A stretch of DNA of 64,000 nucleotides from Amaricoccus sp047275745 (GCF_047275745.1 NZ_JBKQWU010000010.1:1-64000), one strand, 5' to 3'. Positions 1 to 7,926 are shown, counted from the first letter of the stretch. The notes: a model not told the origin generated them from the letters alone. Numbers and translations are program-made.

Positions 1-53
1 GTTCCGACCCCGGCCACGCGACGTTTCAACCCTTGAGCCGAAGAGGCGAAGAA

Positions 54-362
54 ATGCAAGGTCAGACTATCCGCATCCGGCTGAAGGCCTTCGACTATCG
101 TGTCCTGGACGCCAGCACCTCGGAGATCGTGAATACCGCGCGGCGCACCGGCGCCCGTGTACGGGGTCCGATTCCGCTGCCGAACAAGATCGAGAAATTC
201 ACCGTTCTGCGCGGGCCGCATATCGACAAGAAGAGCCGCGAGCAGTTCGAAATCCGGACGCACAAGCGTCTTCTCGACATCGTCGACCCGACGCCGCAGA
301 CCGTGGACGCGCTGATGAAGCTCGACCTCGCCGCGGGCGTCGATGTTGAAATCAAGCTCTGA
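54..362 (+). CDS. rpsJ: 30S ribosomal protein S10
   Basis: S10 is a 30S head protein and also the NusE transcription-antitermination factor. The 102-residue product begins MQGQTIRIRLKAFDYRVLD and contains the hallmark stretches GPIPLPNKIEKFTVLRGPH and DKKSREQFEIRTHKRLLDI, which are nearly invariant in S10. An in-frame TTG lies 21 bases upstream, but the ATG at 54 matches the family N-terminus and has a purine-rich SD (gaagaggcgaagaa) in front, so it is preferred. It is the first gene of the S10 operon here, 12 bases ahead of rplC. Its promoter probably lies before the window. Confidence 0.97.
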   Translation: MQGQTIRIRLKAFDYRVLDASTSEIVNTARRTGARVRGPIPLPNKIEKFTVLRGPHIDKKSREQFEIRTHKRLLDIVDPTPQTVDALMKLDLAAGVDVEIKL

Positions 363-374
363 GGGACTGAAGAG

Positions 375-1259
375 ATGCGTTCCGGAGTACTAGCCAAGAA
401 GCTGGGCATGACCCGGCTGTTCATGGAGGACGGGAAGCAGATCCCCGTCACCGTTCTTCACATGGAGAACGTTCAGGTCGTGGCGACGCGCACCGGCGAG
501 AAGGACGGCTACAGCGCCGTTCAGCTCGGCGCGGGCGCGGCCAAGGCGAAGCGGACCTCCGCGGCGATGCGCGGTCATTTCGCCGCCGCCAAGGTCGAGC
601 CCAAGCGCAAGCTGGTCGAGTTCCGCGTCTCCCCCGAGAACCTCATCGAGGTCGGCGAGGAGATCACGGCGGACCACTACTTCGCCGGCCAGTTCGTCGA
701 TATCGCGGGCACTTCGATCGGCAAGGGCTTCGCGGGCGGCATGAAGCGGCACAACTTCGGCGGCCTGCGGGCCTCGCACGGCGTGTCGATCAGCCATCGC
801 TCGCATGGCTCGACCGGCCAGTGCCAGGATCCGGGCAAGATCTTCAAGGGCAAGAAGATGGCCGGCCACATGGGCGCCGTCCGCGTTACGACGCAGAACC
901 TGCAGGTCGTGCGCACCGACAGCGAACGCGGCCTCATCATGGTCAAGGGCGCGGTCCCGGGCTCGAAGGGCGGCTGGGTCACGATCAAGGACGCGGTCAA
1001 GAAGCCGACCCCGGAGAACGTGATCCTGCCCGCGGCGCTGCGTTCGGCGGCGAAGGCGGCGCATGAGGCGGCGATGAAGGCGGCCGAGGAAGCGGCGGCG
1101 GCGGAAGCGGCGGCCGAGGCCGAGCGTCTCGCCGAACAGGCCGCGGCCGAGGAAGCGGCGCTCGCCCAGGCCGAGGCCGAGATCAAGTCCGGCGATGTCG
1201 GCGGCGAAGGCGAGGGCGGTGGCGACTCCGCGGCGCCCGAGGGGAGCGAAGAGAAATGA
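375..1259 (+). CDS. rplC: 50S ribosomal protein L3 with long C-terminal tail
   Basis: L3 is an early-assembly 50S protein that reaches into the peptidyl-transferase centre. The core (residues about 1-220) has typical L3 motifs such as SVSISHRSHGSTGQCQDPG, the glutamine-methylation region, and KGKKMAGHMG. At 294 residues it is much longer than the about 210 residues of E. coli L3. The extra 70 residues are a low-complexity Ala/Glu tail that turns Gly-rich at the end (GDVGGEGEGGGDSAAPEG). Long acidic-alanine tails on L3 are known in alphaproteobacteria. The stop codon overlaps the rplD start (ATGA at 1256), so the two are translationally coupled. Confidence 0.97.
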   Translation: MRSGVLAKKLGMTRLFMEDGKQIPVTVLHMENVQVVATRTGEKDGYSAVQLGAGAAKAKRTSAAMRGHFAAAKVEPKRKLVEFRVSPENLIEVGEEITADHYFAGQFVDIAGTSIGKGFAGGMKRHNFGGLRASHGVSISHRSHGSTGQCQDPGKIFKGKKMAGHMGAVRVTTQNLQVVRTDSERGLIMVKGAVPGSKGGWVTIKDAVKKPTPENVILPAALRSAAKAAHEAAMKAAEEAAAAEAAAEAERLAEQAAAEEAALAQAEAEIKSGDVGGEGEGGGDSAAPEGSEEK

Positions 1260-1876
1260 AGACCGATGTGATCAAGCTGGACGCGAGCGCGGCCGGGTCG
1301 ATCGAGCTCGACGACGCGATCTTCGGGCTGACCCCGCGCTCGGACATCCTGCACCGCATGGTGCGCTGGCAGCTCGCGAAGCGCCAGCAGGGCACCCATT
1401 CGGTGCTGGGCAAGTCCGAGGTGAGCTATTCGACGAAGAAGATCTACCGCCAGAAGGGCACCGGCGGCGCGCGGCATGGTTCGCGCAAGTCGCCGACCTT
1501 CCGGCACGGCGGCACCTACAAGGGGCCGACGCCGCGCAGCCACGCGCATGATCTGACGAAGAAGTTCCGCGCGCTCGGGTTGCGCCACGCGCTCTCGGCC
1601 AAGGCCGGCGCGGGCAATCTCGTCGTGATCGACACCGCCGAAGTCGCCGAGGCCAAGACCAAGTCGCTGGCCGCGGCCGTCAGGAACCTGGGCTGGAAGC
1701 GTGTCCTCGTCATCGATGGCGCCGAGGTCAACGCGAATTTCGCGCGGGCCGCGCGCAACATCGAGGGGCTGGACGTGCTGCCGAGCATCGGCGCCAATGT
1801 CTATGACATCCTGCGCCGCGACACGCTCGTGCTGACGAAGTCCGCCGTCGAAGCGCTGGAGGCGCGTCTGAAATGA
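1256..1876 (+). CDS. rplD: 50S ribosomal protein L4
   Basis: L4 lines the peptide exit tunnel and in enterobacteria autoregulates the S10 operon. The 206-residue protein has the family loop YRQKGTGGARHGSRKSPTFR (about residues 62-81), which forms the tunnel extension, followed by the Rossmann-like C-terminal half. It starts at an ATGA overlap with rplC and ends in another ATGA overlap with rplW, consistent with a tightly coupled rplC-rplD-rplW string. Confidence 0.97.
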   Translation: MKTDVIKLDASAAGSIELDDAIFGLTPRSDILHRMVRWQLAKRQQGTHSVLGKSEVSYSTKKIYRQKGTGGARHGSRKSPTFRHGGTYKGPTPRSHAHDLTKKFRALGLRHALSAKAGAGNLVVIDTAEVAEAKTKSLAAAVRNLGWKRVLVIDGAEVNANFARAARNIEGLDVLPSIGANVYDILRRDTLVLTKSAVEALEARLK

Positions 1877-2169
1877 GCGTGAAGCCGGAACAGTACGACC
1901 TGATCCGCAGGCCCGTCATCACCGAGAAGGCCACCCTGGCCTCCGAGAGCGGCGCCGTGGTCTTCGAGGTCCAGATGAGCGCGACCAAGCCGCAGATCAA
2001 GGAAGCGGTGGAGAAGCTCTTCAACGTCAAGGTGAAGGCGGTCAACACCACCGTCACCAAGGGCAAGGTGAAGCGCTTCCGCGGCCGTCCCGGCACGCGG
2101 CGCGACGTGAAGAAGGCCTATGTGACGCTGGTCGAGGGAAACAGCATCGACGTCAGCACCGGGCTCTGA
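1873..2169 (+). CDS. rplW: 50S ribosomal protein L23
   Basis: L23 sits at the tunnel exit and is the docking site for trigger factor and SRP. The 98-residue product has the L23 signatures IRRPVITEKATL near the N-terminus and VNTTVTKGKVKRFRGRPGTRRDVKKAYVTL in the second half (quoted in part only as a recognisable block). It is coupled to rplD by an ATGA overlap. It is followed by an unusually long 115-base spacer with two hairpins before rplB, whereas the rest of this operon is tightly packed. Confidence 0.96.
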   Translation: MSVKPEQYDLIRRPVITEKATLASESGAVVFEVQMSATKPQIKEAVEKLFNVKVKAVNTTVTKGKVKRFRGRPGTRRDVKKAYVTLVEGNSIDVSTGL

Positions 2170-2202
2170 TAAGGGGGCGCACCCCTCGGATCGCCGAGTC
2201 GC

Positions 2203-2227
2203 ATCGCCGCCCTGCCCGGGCGGCGAT
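2203..2227 (+). other. Intercistronic hairpin rplW-rplB (1)
   Basis: A perfect 10-bp stem (ATCGCCGCCC, 2203-2212, pairing with GGGCGGCGAT, 2218-2227) with a 5-base loop. No T-run follows, so it is not a simple intrinsic terminator. It could be an mRNA-processing or stability element, or an autoregulatory protein site. The structure is seen in the sequence; the role is inferred. Confidence 0.55.
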
Positions 2228-2243
2228 TGAATTGAACGAGAAG

Positions 2244-2261
2244 GCCCTCCCTCAAGAGGGC
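2244..2261 (+). other. Intercistronic hairpin rplW-rplB (2)
   Basis: A second, weaker 6-bp stem (GCCCTC 2244-2249, GAGGGC 2256-2261, loop CCTCAA) lies just before the rplB ribosome-binding region. Pairing would sit about 20 bases upstream of the rplB start codon at 2285, close enough to influence initiation. The role is inferred. Confidence 0.35.
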
Positions 2262-2284
2262 AGGTAGCAACGGAAGACAGCAAG

Positions 2285-3121
2285 ATGGCGTTGAAATCGT
2301 ACAATCCTACGACGCCGGGCCAGCGCGGGCTGGTTCTGATCGACCGTTCGGAGCTTTGGAAAGGCCGCCCCGTCAAGTCCCTCACCGAGGGTCTGTCGAG
2401 CAAGGGCGGACGGAACAACACCGGGCGGATCACGATGCGTCGGCGCGGCGGCGGGGCCAAGCGGCTCTACCGTATCGTGGACTTCAAGCGGCGCAAGTAC
2501 GACGTGCCCGGCAAGGTCATCCGGATCGAATACGACCCGAACCGGACCGCCTTCATCGCGCTCGTCGGCTATGCCGATGGTGAGCAGGCCTATATCCTCG
2601 CCCCGCAGCGCCTCGCGGCGGGCGACACGGTCGTCGCCGCCGCCCGGGCCGACATCAAGCCGGGCAATGCGATGCCCTTCACGGCGATGCCGATCGGCAC
2701 GATCGTCCACAATGTCGAGCTGAAGCCCGGCAAGGGTGGCCAGATCGCCCGCGCCGCCGGCACCTACGCGCAGTTCGTGGGCCGCGATGGCGGCTACGCG
2801 CAGATCCGCCTCTCCTCGGGCGAGCTTCGCCTCGTGCGCCAGGAGTGCATGGCGACGGTCGGCGCGGTTTCGAATCCCGACAATTCGAACCAGAACTTCG
2901 GCAAGGCCGGCCGCATGCGCCACTTCGGCCTGCGTCCGAAGGTTCGCGGCGTCGTCATGAACCCGATCGACCACCCGCACGGCGGTGGTGAGGGACGGAC
3001 CTCCGGCGGCCGTCATCCGGTCACGCCCTGGGGCCGGCCGACGAAGGGCGCGCGCACCCGTTCGAACAAGGCGACCACGAAATTCATCCTGCGCTCGCGC
3101 CATCAGAAGAAGAAGCGGTAA
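2285..3121 (+). CDS. rplB: 50S ribosomal protein L2
   Basis: L2 is required for subunit association and peptidyl-transferase activity. The 278-residue product begins MALKSYNPTTPGQRG and contains the diagnostic motif GVVMNPIDHPHGGGEGRTSGG (about residues 222-242), which includes the conserved HPHGGGEG loop near the catalytic centre, and the basic C-terminus RSRHQKKKR. Length matches the family. It precedes rpsS by 9 bases. Confidence 0.97.
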   Translation: MALKSYNPTTPGQRGLVLIDRSELWKGRPVKSLTEGLSSKGGRNNTGRITMRRRGGGAKRLYRIVDFKRRKYDVPGKVIRIEYDPNRTAFIALVGYADGEQAYILAPQRLAAGDTVVAAARADIKPGNAMPFTAMPIGTIVHNVELKPGKGGQIARAAGTYAQFVGRDGGYAQIRLSSGELRLVRQECMATVGAVSNPDNSNQNFGKAGRMRHFGLRPKVRGVVMNPIDHPHGGGEGRTSGGRHPVTPWGRPTKGARTRSNKATTKFILRSRHQKKKR

Positions 3122-3130
3122 GGAGCCATC

Positions 3131-3409
3131 ATGTCACGTTCTGTCTGGAAGGGCCCCTTCGTCGACGCGTTCGTTCTGAAGAAGGCCGAGAAGGCCCGCG
3201 AGTCGGGCCGCAACGAAGTCATCAAGATCTGGTCGCGCCGCTCGACGATCCTGCCGCAATTCGTCGGACTGACCTTCGGCGTCTACAACGGCAAGAAGCA
3301 TATCCCGGTCAATGTCACCGAGGACATGATCGGTCAGAAGTTCGGCGAGTACAGCCCGACCCGTACCTACTACGGTCACGCGGCTGACAAGAAAGCGAAG
3401 CGGAAGTAA
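3131..3409 (+). CDS. rpsS: 30S ribosomal protein S19
   Basis: S19 forms a dimer with S13 in the 30S head. The 92-residue protein begins MSRSVWKGPFVDAFVLKKAE and has the signature IWSRRSTILPQFVGLTFGVY followed by GQKFGEYSPTRTYYGH. Length and order (rplB-rpsS-rplV) are canonical. A GGAG-type SD precedes the ATG. Confidence 0.97.
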   Translation: MSRSVWKGPFVDAFVLKKAEKARESGRNEVIKIWSRRSTILPQFVGLTFGVYNGKKHIPVNVTEDMIGQKFGEYSPTRTYYGHAADKKAKRK

Positions 3410-3412
3410 GCC

Positions 3413-3796
3413 ATGAGCAAGGAAAAGAACCCTCGCCGCGTGGCGGACAACGAAGCGATGGCCGTGAGCCGGATGCTCCGCACCAGCCCGCAGAAGCTCA
3501 ACCTCGTCGCCGCGATGATCCGCAACAAGCCGGTCGACAAGGCGCTCTCCGACCTCACCTTCTCGAAGAAGCGGGTCGCCGAGGACGTGAAGAAGACGCT
3601 GCAGTCCGCGATCGCCAACGCCGAGAACAACCACGGGCTCGACATCGACGAGCTCGTCGTCGCCGAGGCCTGGGTCGGCAAGAACATGGTCCTGAAGCGC
3701 GGCCGTCCGCGCGCCCGCGGCCGCTTCGGGCGCATCCTGAAGCCGTTCGCGCAGGTGACGATAAAGGTGCGGCAGGTCAGCGAGGAGACCGCGTAA
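3413..3796 (+). CDS. rplV: 50S ribosomal protein L22
   Basis: L22 lines the exit tunnel; its hairpin loop contacts macrolides. The 127-residue product contains RMLRTSPQKLNLVAAMIRNK and the hairpin region KRGRPRARGRFGRILKPF. Its stop codon overlaps the rpsC start (TAATG at 3794-3798), the usual alphaproteobacterial arrangement. Confidence 0.97.
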   Translation: MSKEKNPRRVADNEAMAVSRMLRTSPQKLNLVAAMIRNKPVDKALSDLTFSKKRVAEDVKKTLQSAIANAENNHGLDIDELVVAEAWVGKNMVLKRGRPRARGRFGRILKPFAQVTIKVRQVSEETA

Positions 3797-4521
3797 TGGG
3801 TCAGAAGATCAATCCGATCGGCCTGCGCCTGCAGGTCAACCGTACCTGGGACAGCCGCTGGTTCGCCGACGGCAAGGAATACGGCAAGCTGCTTCACGAG
3901 GACATCGCGATCCGCGATTACATCAAGAAGCATGCCTCCCAGGCCGGCATCAGCCGCATCGTGATCGAGCGCCCGCACCGCAAGTGCCGCGTCTCGATCC
4001 ACGCCGCGCGTCCCGGCGTCATCATCGGCAAGAAGGGCGCGGATATCGAGACGCTCCGCAAGGCGCTCTCGAAGTTCACCCAGTCCGAGCTGCACCTCAA
4101 CATCGTCGAGGTCCGCAAGCCCGAGATCGACGCCGCGCTGGTGGCCGAGAACATCGCGCAGCAGCTCGAGCGCCGCGTCTCCTTCCGCCGTGCGATGAAG
4201 CGCGCGGTGCAGAACGCGATGCGCATGGGCGCGCTCGGTATCCGGGTGAACGTCGGCGGCCGCCTCGGTGGCGCCGAGATCGCGCGGACCGAATGGTATC
4301 GCGAGGGCCGGGTGCCGCTGCACACGCTCCGCGCCGATATCGACTACGCGCTCGCCGAGGCCTCGACCGCCTACGGCATCATCGGGATCAAGGTCTGGAT
4401 CTTCAAGGGCGAGATCCTCGAGCACGATCCGCAGGCGCGCGACCGTCGTCAGGCCGAGTTGCAGGAAGGCGGCGGCGGCATGCGTCCGCGCGGCCGCGAC
4501 CGCGACCGCGACGCGCGCTGA
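3796..4521 (+). CDS. rpsC: 30S ribosomal protein S3
   Basis: S3 forms part of the mRNA entry helicase. The 241-residue protein starts MGQKINPIGLRLQVNRTW, contains the KH-domain GxxG element (PGVIIGKKGADIE, about residues 71-83) and the C-terminal domain block RTEWYREGRVPLHTLRADIDY. The extreme C-terminus is an Arg/Asp-repeat tail (RPRGRDRDRDAR). Start overlaps the rplV stop by one base. Confidence 0.97.
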   Translation: MGQKINPIGLRLQVNRTWDSRWFADGKEYGKLLHEDIAIRDYIKKHASQAGISRIVIERPHRKCRVSIHAARPGVIIGKKGADIETLRKALSKFTQSELHLNIVEVRKPEIDAALVAENIAQQLERRVSFRRAMKRAVQNAMRMGALGIRVNVGGRLGGAEIARTEWYREGRVPLHTLRADIDYALAEASTAYGIIGIKVWIFKGEILEHDPQARDRRQAELQEGGGGMRPRGRDRDRDAR

Positions 4522-4538
4522 CCGGGAGATAGAATACG

Positions 4539-4952
4539 ATGCTTTCACCGAAGCGCACCAAGTTCCGCAAGCAGTTCAAGGGCCGCATCCATGGCGATGC
4601 CAAGGGCGGCACCGAGATCACCTTCGGCCATTACGGCCTGAAGGCGACCGAGCCGGAACGCATCACCGCGCGTCAGATCGAGGCGGCCCGCCGCGCGCTG
4701 ACCCGCCACATGAAGCGCCAGGGCCGCGTCTGGATCCGCATCTTCCCCGACGTGCCGGTCACGAAGAAGCCGACCGAGGTCCGCATGGGCAAGGGCAAGG
4801 GTTCGGTTGAGTTCTGGGCCGCCAAGGTCAAGCCCGGCCGGATCATGTTCGAGATCGAGGGCGTGAACGAGGAGGTCGCCAAGGAGGCGCTCCGCCTCGC
4901 CGCGATGAAACTCCCGATCAAGTGCCGGTTCGTGAGCCGCGAAGACTGGTAA
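4539..4952 (+). CDS. rplP: 50S ribosomal protein L16
   Basis: L16 binds near the A-site tRNA elbow and organises the 50S functional centre. The 137-residue product starts MLSPKRTKFRKQFKGRIHG and has the conserved block RVWIRIFPDVPVTKKPTEVR followed by MGKGKGSVEFW. In most bacteria rpmC follows at once. Here 863 bases containing two hairpins and two small genes intervene. Confidence 0.97.
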   Translation: MLSPKRTKFRKQFKGRIHGDAKGGTEITFGHYGLKATEPERITARQIEAARRALTRHMKRQGRVWIRIFPDVPVTKKPTEVRMGKGKGSVEFWAAKVKPGRIMFEIEGVNEEVAKEALRLAAMKLPIKCRFVSREDW

Positions 4953-4955
4953 GGC

Positions 4956-4969
4956 GGGCGAATTCGCCC
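4956..4969 (+). other. Palindrome after rplP
   Basis: A 14-base perfect palindrome (GGGCGAATTCGCCC) starts 4 bases after the rplP stop codon. It could form a small hairpin just ahead of the stronger terminator-like stem at 4991. The function is inferred only. Confidence 0.35.
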
Positions 4970-4990
4970 AATCCTGCTCCATTCCGAGAC

Positions 4991-5028
4991 AATGCCCGCC
5001 GATGGTTTCGGCGGGCATTGTCCGTTTC
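4991..5028 (+). terminator. Probable terminator after rplP
   Basis: A perfect 12-bp stem (AATGCCCGCCGA, 4991-5002, with TCGGCGGGCATT, 5008-5019) and 5-base loop is followed by gtccgtttctc, a modest T-rich stretch. This should end or attenuate the S10 operon after rplP, so that rpmC and the following spc genes need their own promoter. Confidence 0.7.
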
Positions 5029-5158
5029 TCGCGCCGCTTTCTGACGCCTCTCGACAACGGGTGGCCCGCCGGCGGCGCAGCTACATCGCGTCGCGTTGGA
5101 AGAGGCCCCCCTGCCGTGCGACACTGCGAGTATAGATCGAAGATCGGAGGGGTTGGAG

Positions 5159-5290
5159 ATGTCGTTTCGCCGAGTAATTTACGTTGGAATTATGGCCGCT
5201 CTGCTCGGATGTTCTGGCGCTGATGACGGAACGGCTTCCTGGGTTGGAGACGAGTCCAGCCTGTCGCGAGCCGTCTTCAGTGTGAACTGA
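5159..5290 (+). CDS. Predicted small lipoprotein (43 aa)
   Basis: A short reading frame with a strong SD (GGAGG at 5146-5150, 8 bases before the ATG) encodes MSFRRVIYVGIMAALLGC followed by SGADDGTASWVGDESSLSRA. The N-terminus has two arginines, a hydrophobic stretch and a lipobox-like LLGC at residues 15-18, so a 26-residue mature lipoprotein is predicted. A TATAGA at 5131-5136 could be a -10 element. No family is recognised. The surrounding DNA is less GC-rich than the ribosomal genes. A longer in-frame start at 5096 exists but would bury the signal peptide and lacks an SD. Confidence 0.55.
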   Translation: MSFRRVIYVGIMAALLGCSGADDGTASWVGDESSLSRAVFSVN

Positions 5291-5362
5291 CCGAGAACCT
5301 GTAGCGGCCGGCAGCGGCTCGGCGAAACGATCGGGATTGGGAGGGCTGCCGGGGCAGCCGAG

Positions 5363-5614
5363 CTAGACGCCGCCCCCGCCCCCGCCGTCGGAGCAGGAGC
5401 TCGAACCGCCACCGTCGCAATGGGCGGCCGATGTTGCGACGAACGCGGTGGCGGCGATGGCGCCGGTCGAGGGATCGTCGTTCGACCCGGGGCGGGACGT
5501 GGCACCGCGACGTTCCGCGAGGGCGCGGCGGAGCGTGAGCACGCCGATGATCGCCACGGCCAGCAGGGGCAGCGCGGCGCCGATAATGATCGCTAGAATG
5601 GTGAATGGGGGCAT
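5363..5614 (-). CDS. Small single-pass membrane protein with Cys/Gly tail
   Basis: The 83-residue product has one N-terminal membrane segment (ILAIIIGAALPLLAVAIIGVL, about residues 6-26) followed by a basic stretch (RRALAERRG), a Ser/Ala-rich linker and a C-terminus with two cysteines in glycine runs (CDGGGSSSC then DGGGGGGV). On its strand an SD (GGAGGG) lies 7 bases before the ATG, which argues that it is a real gene. It runs against the ribosomal operon. No function is recognised. Gly-rich Cys tails occur on other small bacterial membrane proteins of unknown role. Confidence 0.6.
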   Translation of the reverse strand: MPPFTILAIIIGAALPLLAVAIIGVLTLRRALAERRGATSRPGSNDDPSTGAIAATAFVATSAAHCDGGGSSSCSDGGGGGGV

Positions 5615-5815
5615 GGGCGACCCTCCGGTTCATGGTCCCGCGACTCTCTAGCACGCATTTTCGCCGGATGGGATAGGGGGTTCTCTGCCCGAACTGCCAC
5701 TTCGCCGGTTGCATTCCCGCGCCGTTGCGCGTAAACGGCCCGCTCACCATGAACTCCGCCAGAATCAGGGTGACCCGTTTCGGGGGCCCTCTGGCGATGT
5801 TGAAAGGATAGACTC

Positions 5816-6043
5816 ATGGCCATCAAGGCGGCCGATCTCCGGGCGAAGACGCCCGACCAGCTGCGTGATCAGCTGGCGGCGCTGAAGAAGGAGTCCTTCA
5901 ACCTGCGTTTCCAGCGGGCGACCGGACAGCTCGAGAACACCGGGCGGATGCTGACCGTCCGCCGCGACGCCGCGCGCGTCAAGACGATCCTCAACGAGAA
6001 GGCCGCCGCCGCGGCTGGTTCCGATCAGAAGGCGGAGGCCTGA
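5816..6043 (+). CDS. rpmC: 50S ribosomal protein L29
   Basis: L29 binds next to L23 at the tunnel exit. The 75-residue protein (LRDQLAALKKESFNLRFQRATGQLENTGRM) matches the two-helix L29 fold, including the typical FNLRFQ.ATGQLENT motif, with an Ala/Lys C-terminal extension. It opens the spc-type transcription unit after the insertion. The spacer 5615-5815 must hold its promoter unless transcription leaks through from rplP. Confidence 0.95.
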   Translation: MAIKAADLRAKTPDQLRDQLAALKKESFNLRFQRATGQLENTGRMLTVRRDAARVKTILNEKAAAAAGSDQKAEA

Positions 6044-6044
6044 C

Positions 6045-6293
6045 ATGCCCAAGCGTATTCTCCAGGGTACCGTGACGAGCGACAAGAACGACCAGACGGT
6101 CACCGTCCTGATCGAGCGCCGCTTCACCCACCCGGTGATGAAGAAGACCGTGCGGATGTCGAAGAAGTATCGCGCGCACGACCCGAACAACCAGTTCAAG
6201 GTCGGGGATACCGTCCGCATCCAGGAATGCGCGCCGATTTCCAAGACCAAGCGCTGGGAAGTGCTTGCCGGGGACGTCCAGGCCGAGGCCTGA
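6045..6293 (+). CDS. rpsQ: 30S ribosomal protein S17
   Basis: S17 is a primary 16S rRNA-binding protein. The 82-residue product shows the OB-fold signature RILQGTVTSDKNDQTVTVLI and HDPNNQFKVGDTVRIQECAPISKTKRW. It starts one base after the rpmC stop codon. Confidence 0.96.
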   Translation: MPKRILQGTVTSDKNDQTVTVLIERRFTHPVMKKTVRMSKKYRAHDPNNQFKVGDTVRIQECAPISKTKRWEVLAGDVQAEA

Positions 6294-6354
6294 GGCGTTC
6301 CTCGCATTTGTCGAAACCGCGGGACCCGTTCCCGCAGGTCGGGAGTAACGACTA

Positions 6355-6723
6355 ATGATCCAGATGCAGACCAATCTGGATGTCGCTGACAACTCCGGCG
6401 CCCGCCGGGTTCAGTGCATCAAGGTTCTGGGCGGATCCAAGCGGAAGTACGCCTCCGTCGGCGACATCATCGTGGTGTCGGTGAAGGAGGCTATTCCGCG
6501 TGGCCGTGTGAAGAAGGGCGATGTCCGCAAGGCCGTCGTCGTGCGCACCGCCAAGGAAGTCCGCCGCGAGGATGGCACCGCCATCCGTTTCGACCGCAAC
6601 GCCGCGGTGATCCTCAACAACCAGAACGAGCCGATCGGCACCCGTATCTTCGGTCCGGTCGTGCGCGAACTGCGTTCGAAGAATTTCATGAAGATCATCT
6701 CGCTCGCGCCGGAGGTGCTCTAG
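6355..6723 (+). CDS. rplN: 50S ribosomal protein L14
   Basis: L14 contacts the 30S subunit and RsfS. The 122-residue product begins MIQMQTNLDVADNSGARRVQ and ends with VVRELRSKNFMKIISLAPEVL, both near-invariant in L14. Length is exactly that of the family. rplX follows with no gap. Confidence 0.97.
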   Translation: MIQMQTNLDVADNSGARRVQCIKVLGGSKRKYASVGDIIVVSVKEAIPRGRVKKGDVRKAVVVRTAKEVRREDGTAIRFDRNAAVILNNQNEPIGTRIFGPVVRELRSKNFMKIISLAPEVL

Positions 6724-7029
6724 ATGGCCGCGAAACTCCGCAAGGGCGACAAGGTCGTCGTGCTCGCCGGCAAGGACAAGGGCAAGCAGGGTGAGATCAC
6801 CCGCGTGATGCCGAAGGACAACAAGGCCGTGGTCGAGGGCGTCAACATCGCCATCCGCCACCAGCGCCAGTCGCAGTCCAGCCAGGGCGGCCGCCTGCCG
6901 GTCGCGATGCCGATCGACCTCTCGAACCTCGCGCTCGTCGATGCGAACGGCAAGGCGACCCGCGTCGGCTTCCGCGTCGAGGGCGACCAGAAGGTGCGCT
7001 TCGCCAAGACCACCGGGGAGGCGATCTGA
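6724..7029 (+). CDS. rplX: 50S ribosomal protein L24
   Basis: L24 is an assembly initiator of the 50S subunit. The 101-residue protein carries the KOW motif (KGDKVVVLAGKDKGKQGEIT, residues 6-25) and IAIRHQRQSQSSQGG. It directly abuts rplN and overlaps the rplE start by one base. Confidence 0.96.
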   Translation: MAAKLRKGDKVVVLAGKDKGKQGEITRVMPKDNKAVVEGVNIAIRHQRQSQSSQGGRLPVAMPIDLSNLALVDANGKATRVGFRVEGDQKVRFAKTTGEAI

Positions 7030-7589
7030 TGCTCGACGCTACCGATTACACGCCGCGCCTCGAGACGCTCTACCGCGACAAGATCCGGGCGGCGCTCAAG
7101 GAAGAGTTCTCCTACAAGAACGACATGCAGATCCCGCGGCTCGACAAGGTCGTCCTCAACATGGGCGTCGGCGAGGCCGTGTCGGATTCCAAGAAGATCC
7201 GTTCAGCCGAGGCCGATCTCGCGCTGATCGCCGGCCAGAAGCCGATCATCACCAAGGCCAAGAAGTCGATCGCCGGCTTCAAGGTCCGCGAGGAGATGCC
7301 GCTCGGCATCAAGGTCACGCTGCGCCGCGACCGGATGTACGAGTTCCTCGACCGGCTGATCACCATCGCGATGCCGCGCATCCGCGACTTCCGCGGGGTC
7401 AACCCCAAGAGCTTCGATGGCCGCGGCAACTACGCCATGGGCCTGAAGGAGCATATCGTGTTCCCGGAGATCAACTTCGACAAGATCGACCAGGTCTGGG
7501 GCATGGATATTGTCATCTGCACCACCGCGAAGACCGACGCGGAGGCGAAGGCGCTGTTGAAGCAGTTCAACATGCCCTTCACGGCGTGA
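7029..7589 (+). CDS. rplE: 50S ribosomal protein L5
   Basis: L5 binds 5S rRNA and contacts P-site tRNA. The 186-residue product has the blocks MQIPRLDKVVLNMGVGEAV, GQKPIITKAKKSIAGFKVRE and RIRDFRGVNPKSFDGRGNY, all standard for L5. Start overlaps the rplX stop (TGATG). Confidence 0.97.
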   Translation: MLDATDYTPRLETLYRDKIRAALKEEFSYKNDMQIPRLDKVVLNMGVGEAVSDSKKIRSAEADLALIAGQKPIITKAKKSIAGFKVREEMPLGIKVTLRRDRMYEFLDRLITIAMPRIRDFRGVNPKSFDGRGNYAMGLKEHIVFPEINFDKIDQVWGMDIVICTTAKTDAEAKALLKQFNMPFTA

Positions 7590-7608
7590 CGCGGGGGAAA
7601 GGTTAGAG

Positions 7609-7914
7609 ATGGCTAAAGTCAGCATGATCAACCGCCAGAAGAAGCGTGAGGCTCTTGTGGCGAAATACGCGGAGAAGCGCGCCGAACTGAAGTCGGTCGC
7701 CCGCGACGAGTCCCGCCCGATGGAAGAGCGTTTCAAGGCGCAGCTTCGCCTCGCGAAACTGCCGCGCAACTCCTCGGCCACCCGCCTGCACAACCGGTGC
7801 GAGGTCACTGGCCGTCCGAAGGCGTATTACCGCAAGCTCCGGATGTCGCGTATCGCGCTCCGCGACTTCGCCTCGCGCGGGCAGATCCCGGGCATGGTCA
7901 AGTCGAGCTGGTAA
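7609..7914 (+). CDS. rpsN: 30S ribosomal protein S14 (zinc-free long form)
   Basis: S14 is a 30S head protein. This is the 101-residue C-minus form: the region where zinc-type S14 has two CxxC pairs has only one Cys (LHNRCEVTGRPKAYYRK). It ends with the conserved LRDFASRGQIPGMVKSSW. The long zinc-independent form is normal for alphaproteobacteria. Confidence 0.97.
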   Translation: MAKVSMINRQKKREALVAKYAEKRAELKSVARDESRPMEERFKAQLRLAKLPRNSSATRLHNRCEVTGRPKAYYRKLRMSRIALRDFASRGQIPGMVKSSW

Positions 7915-7926
7915 GGGGGAACGGAT

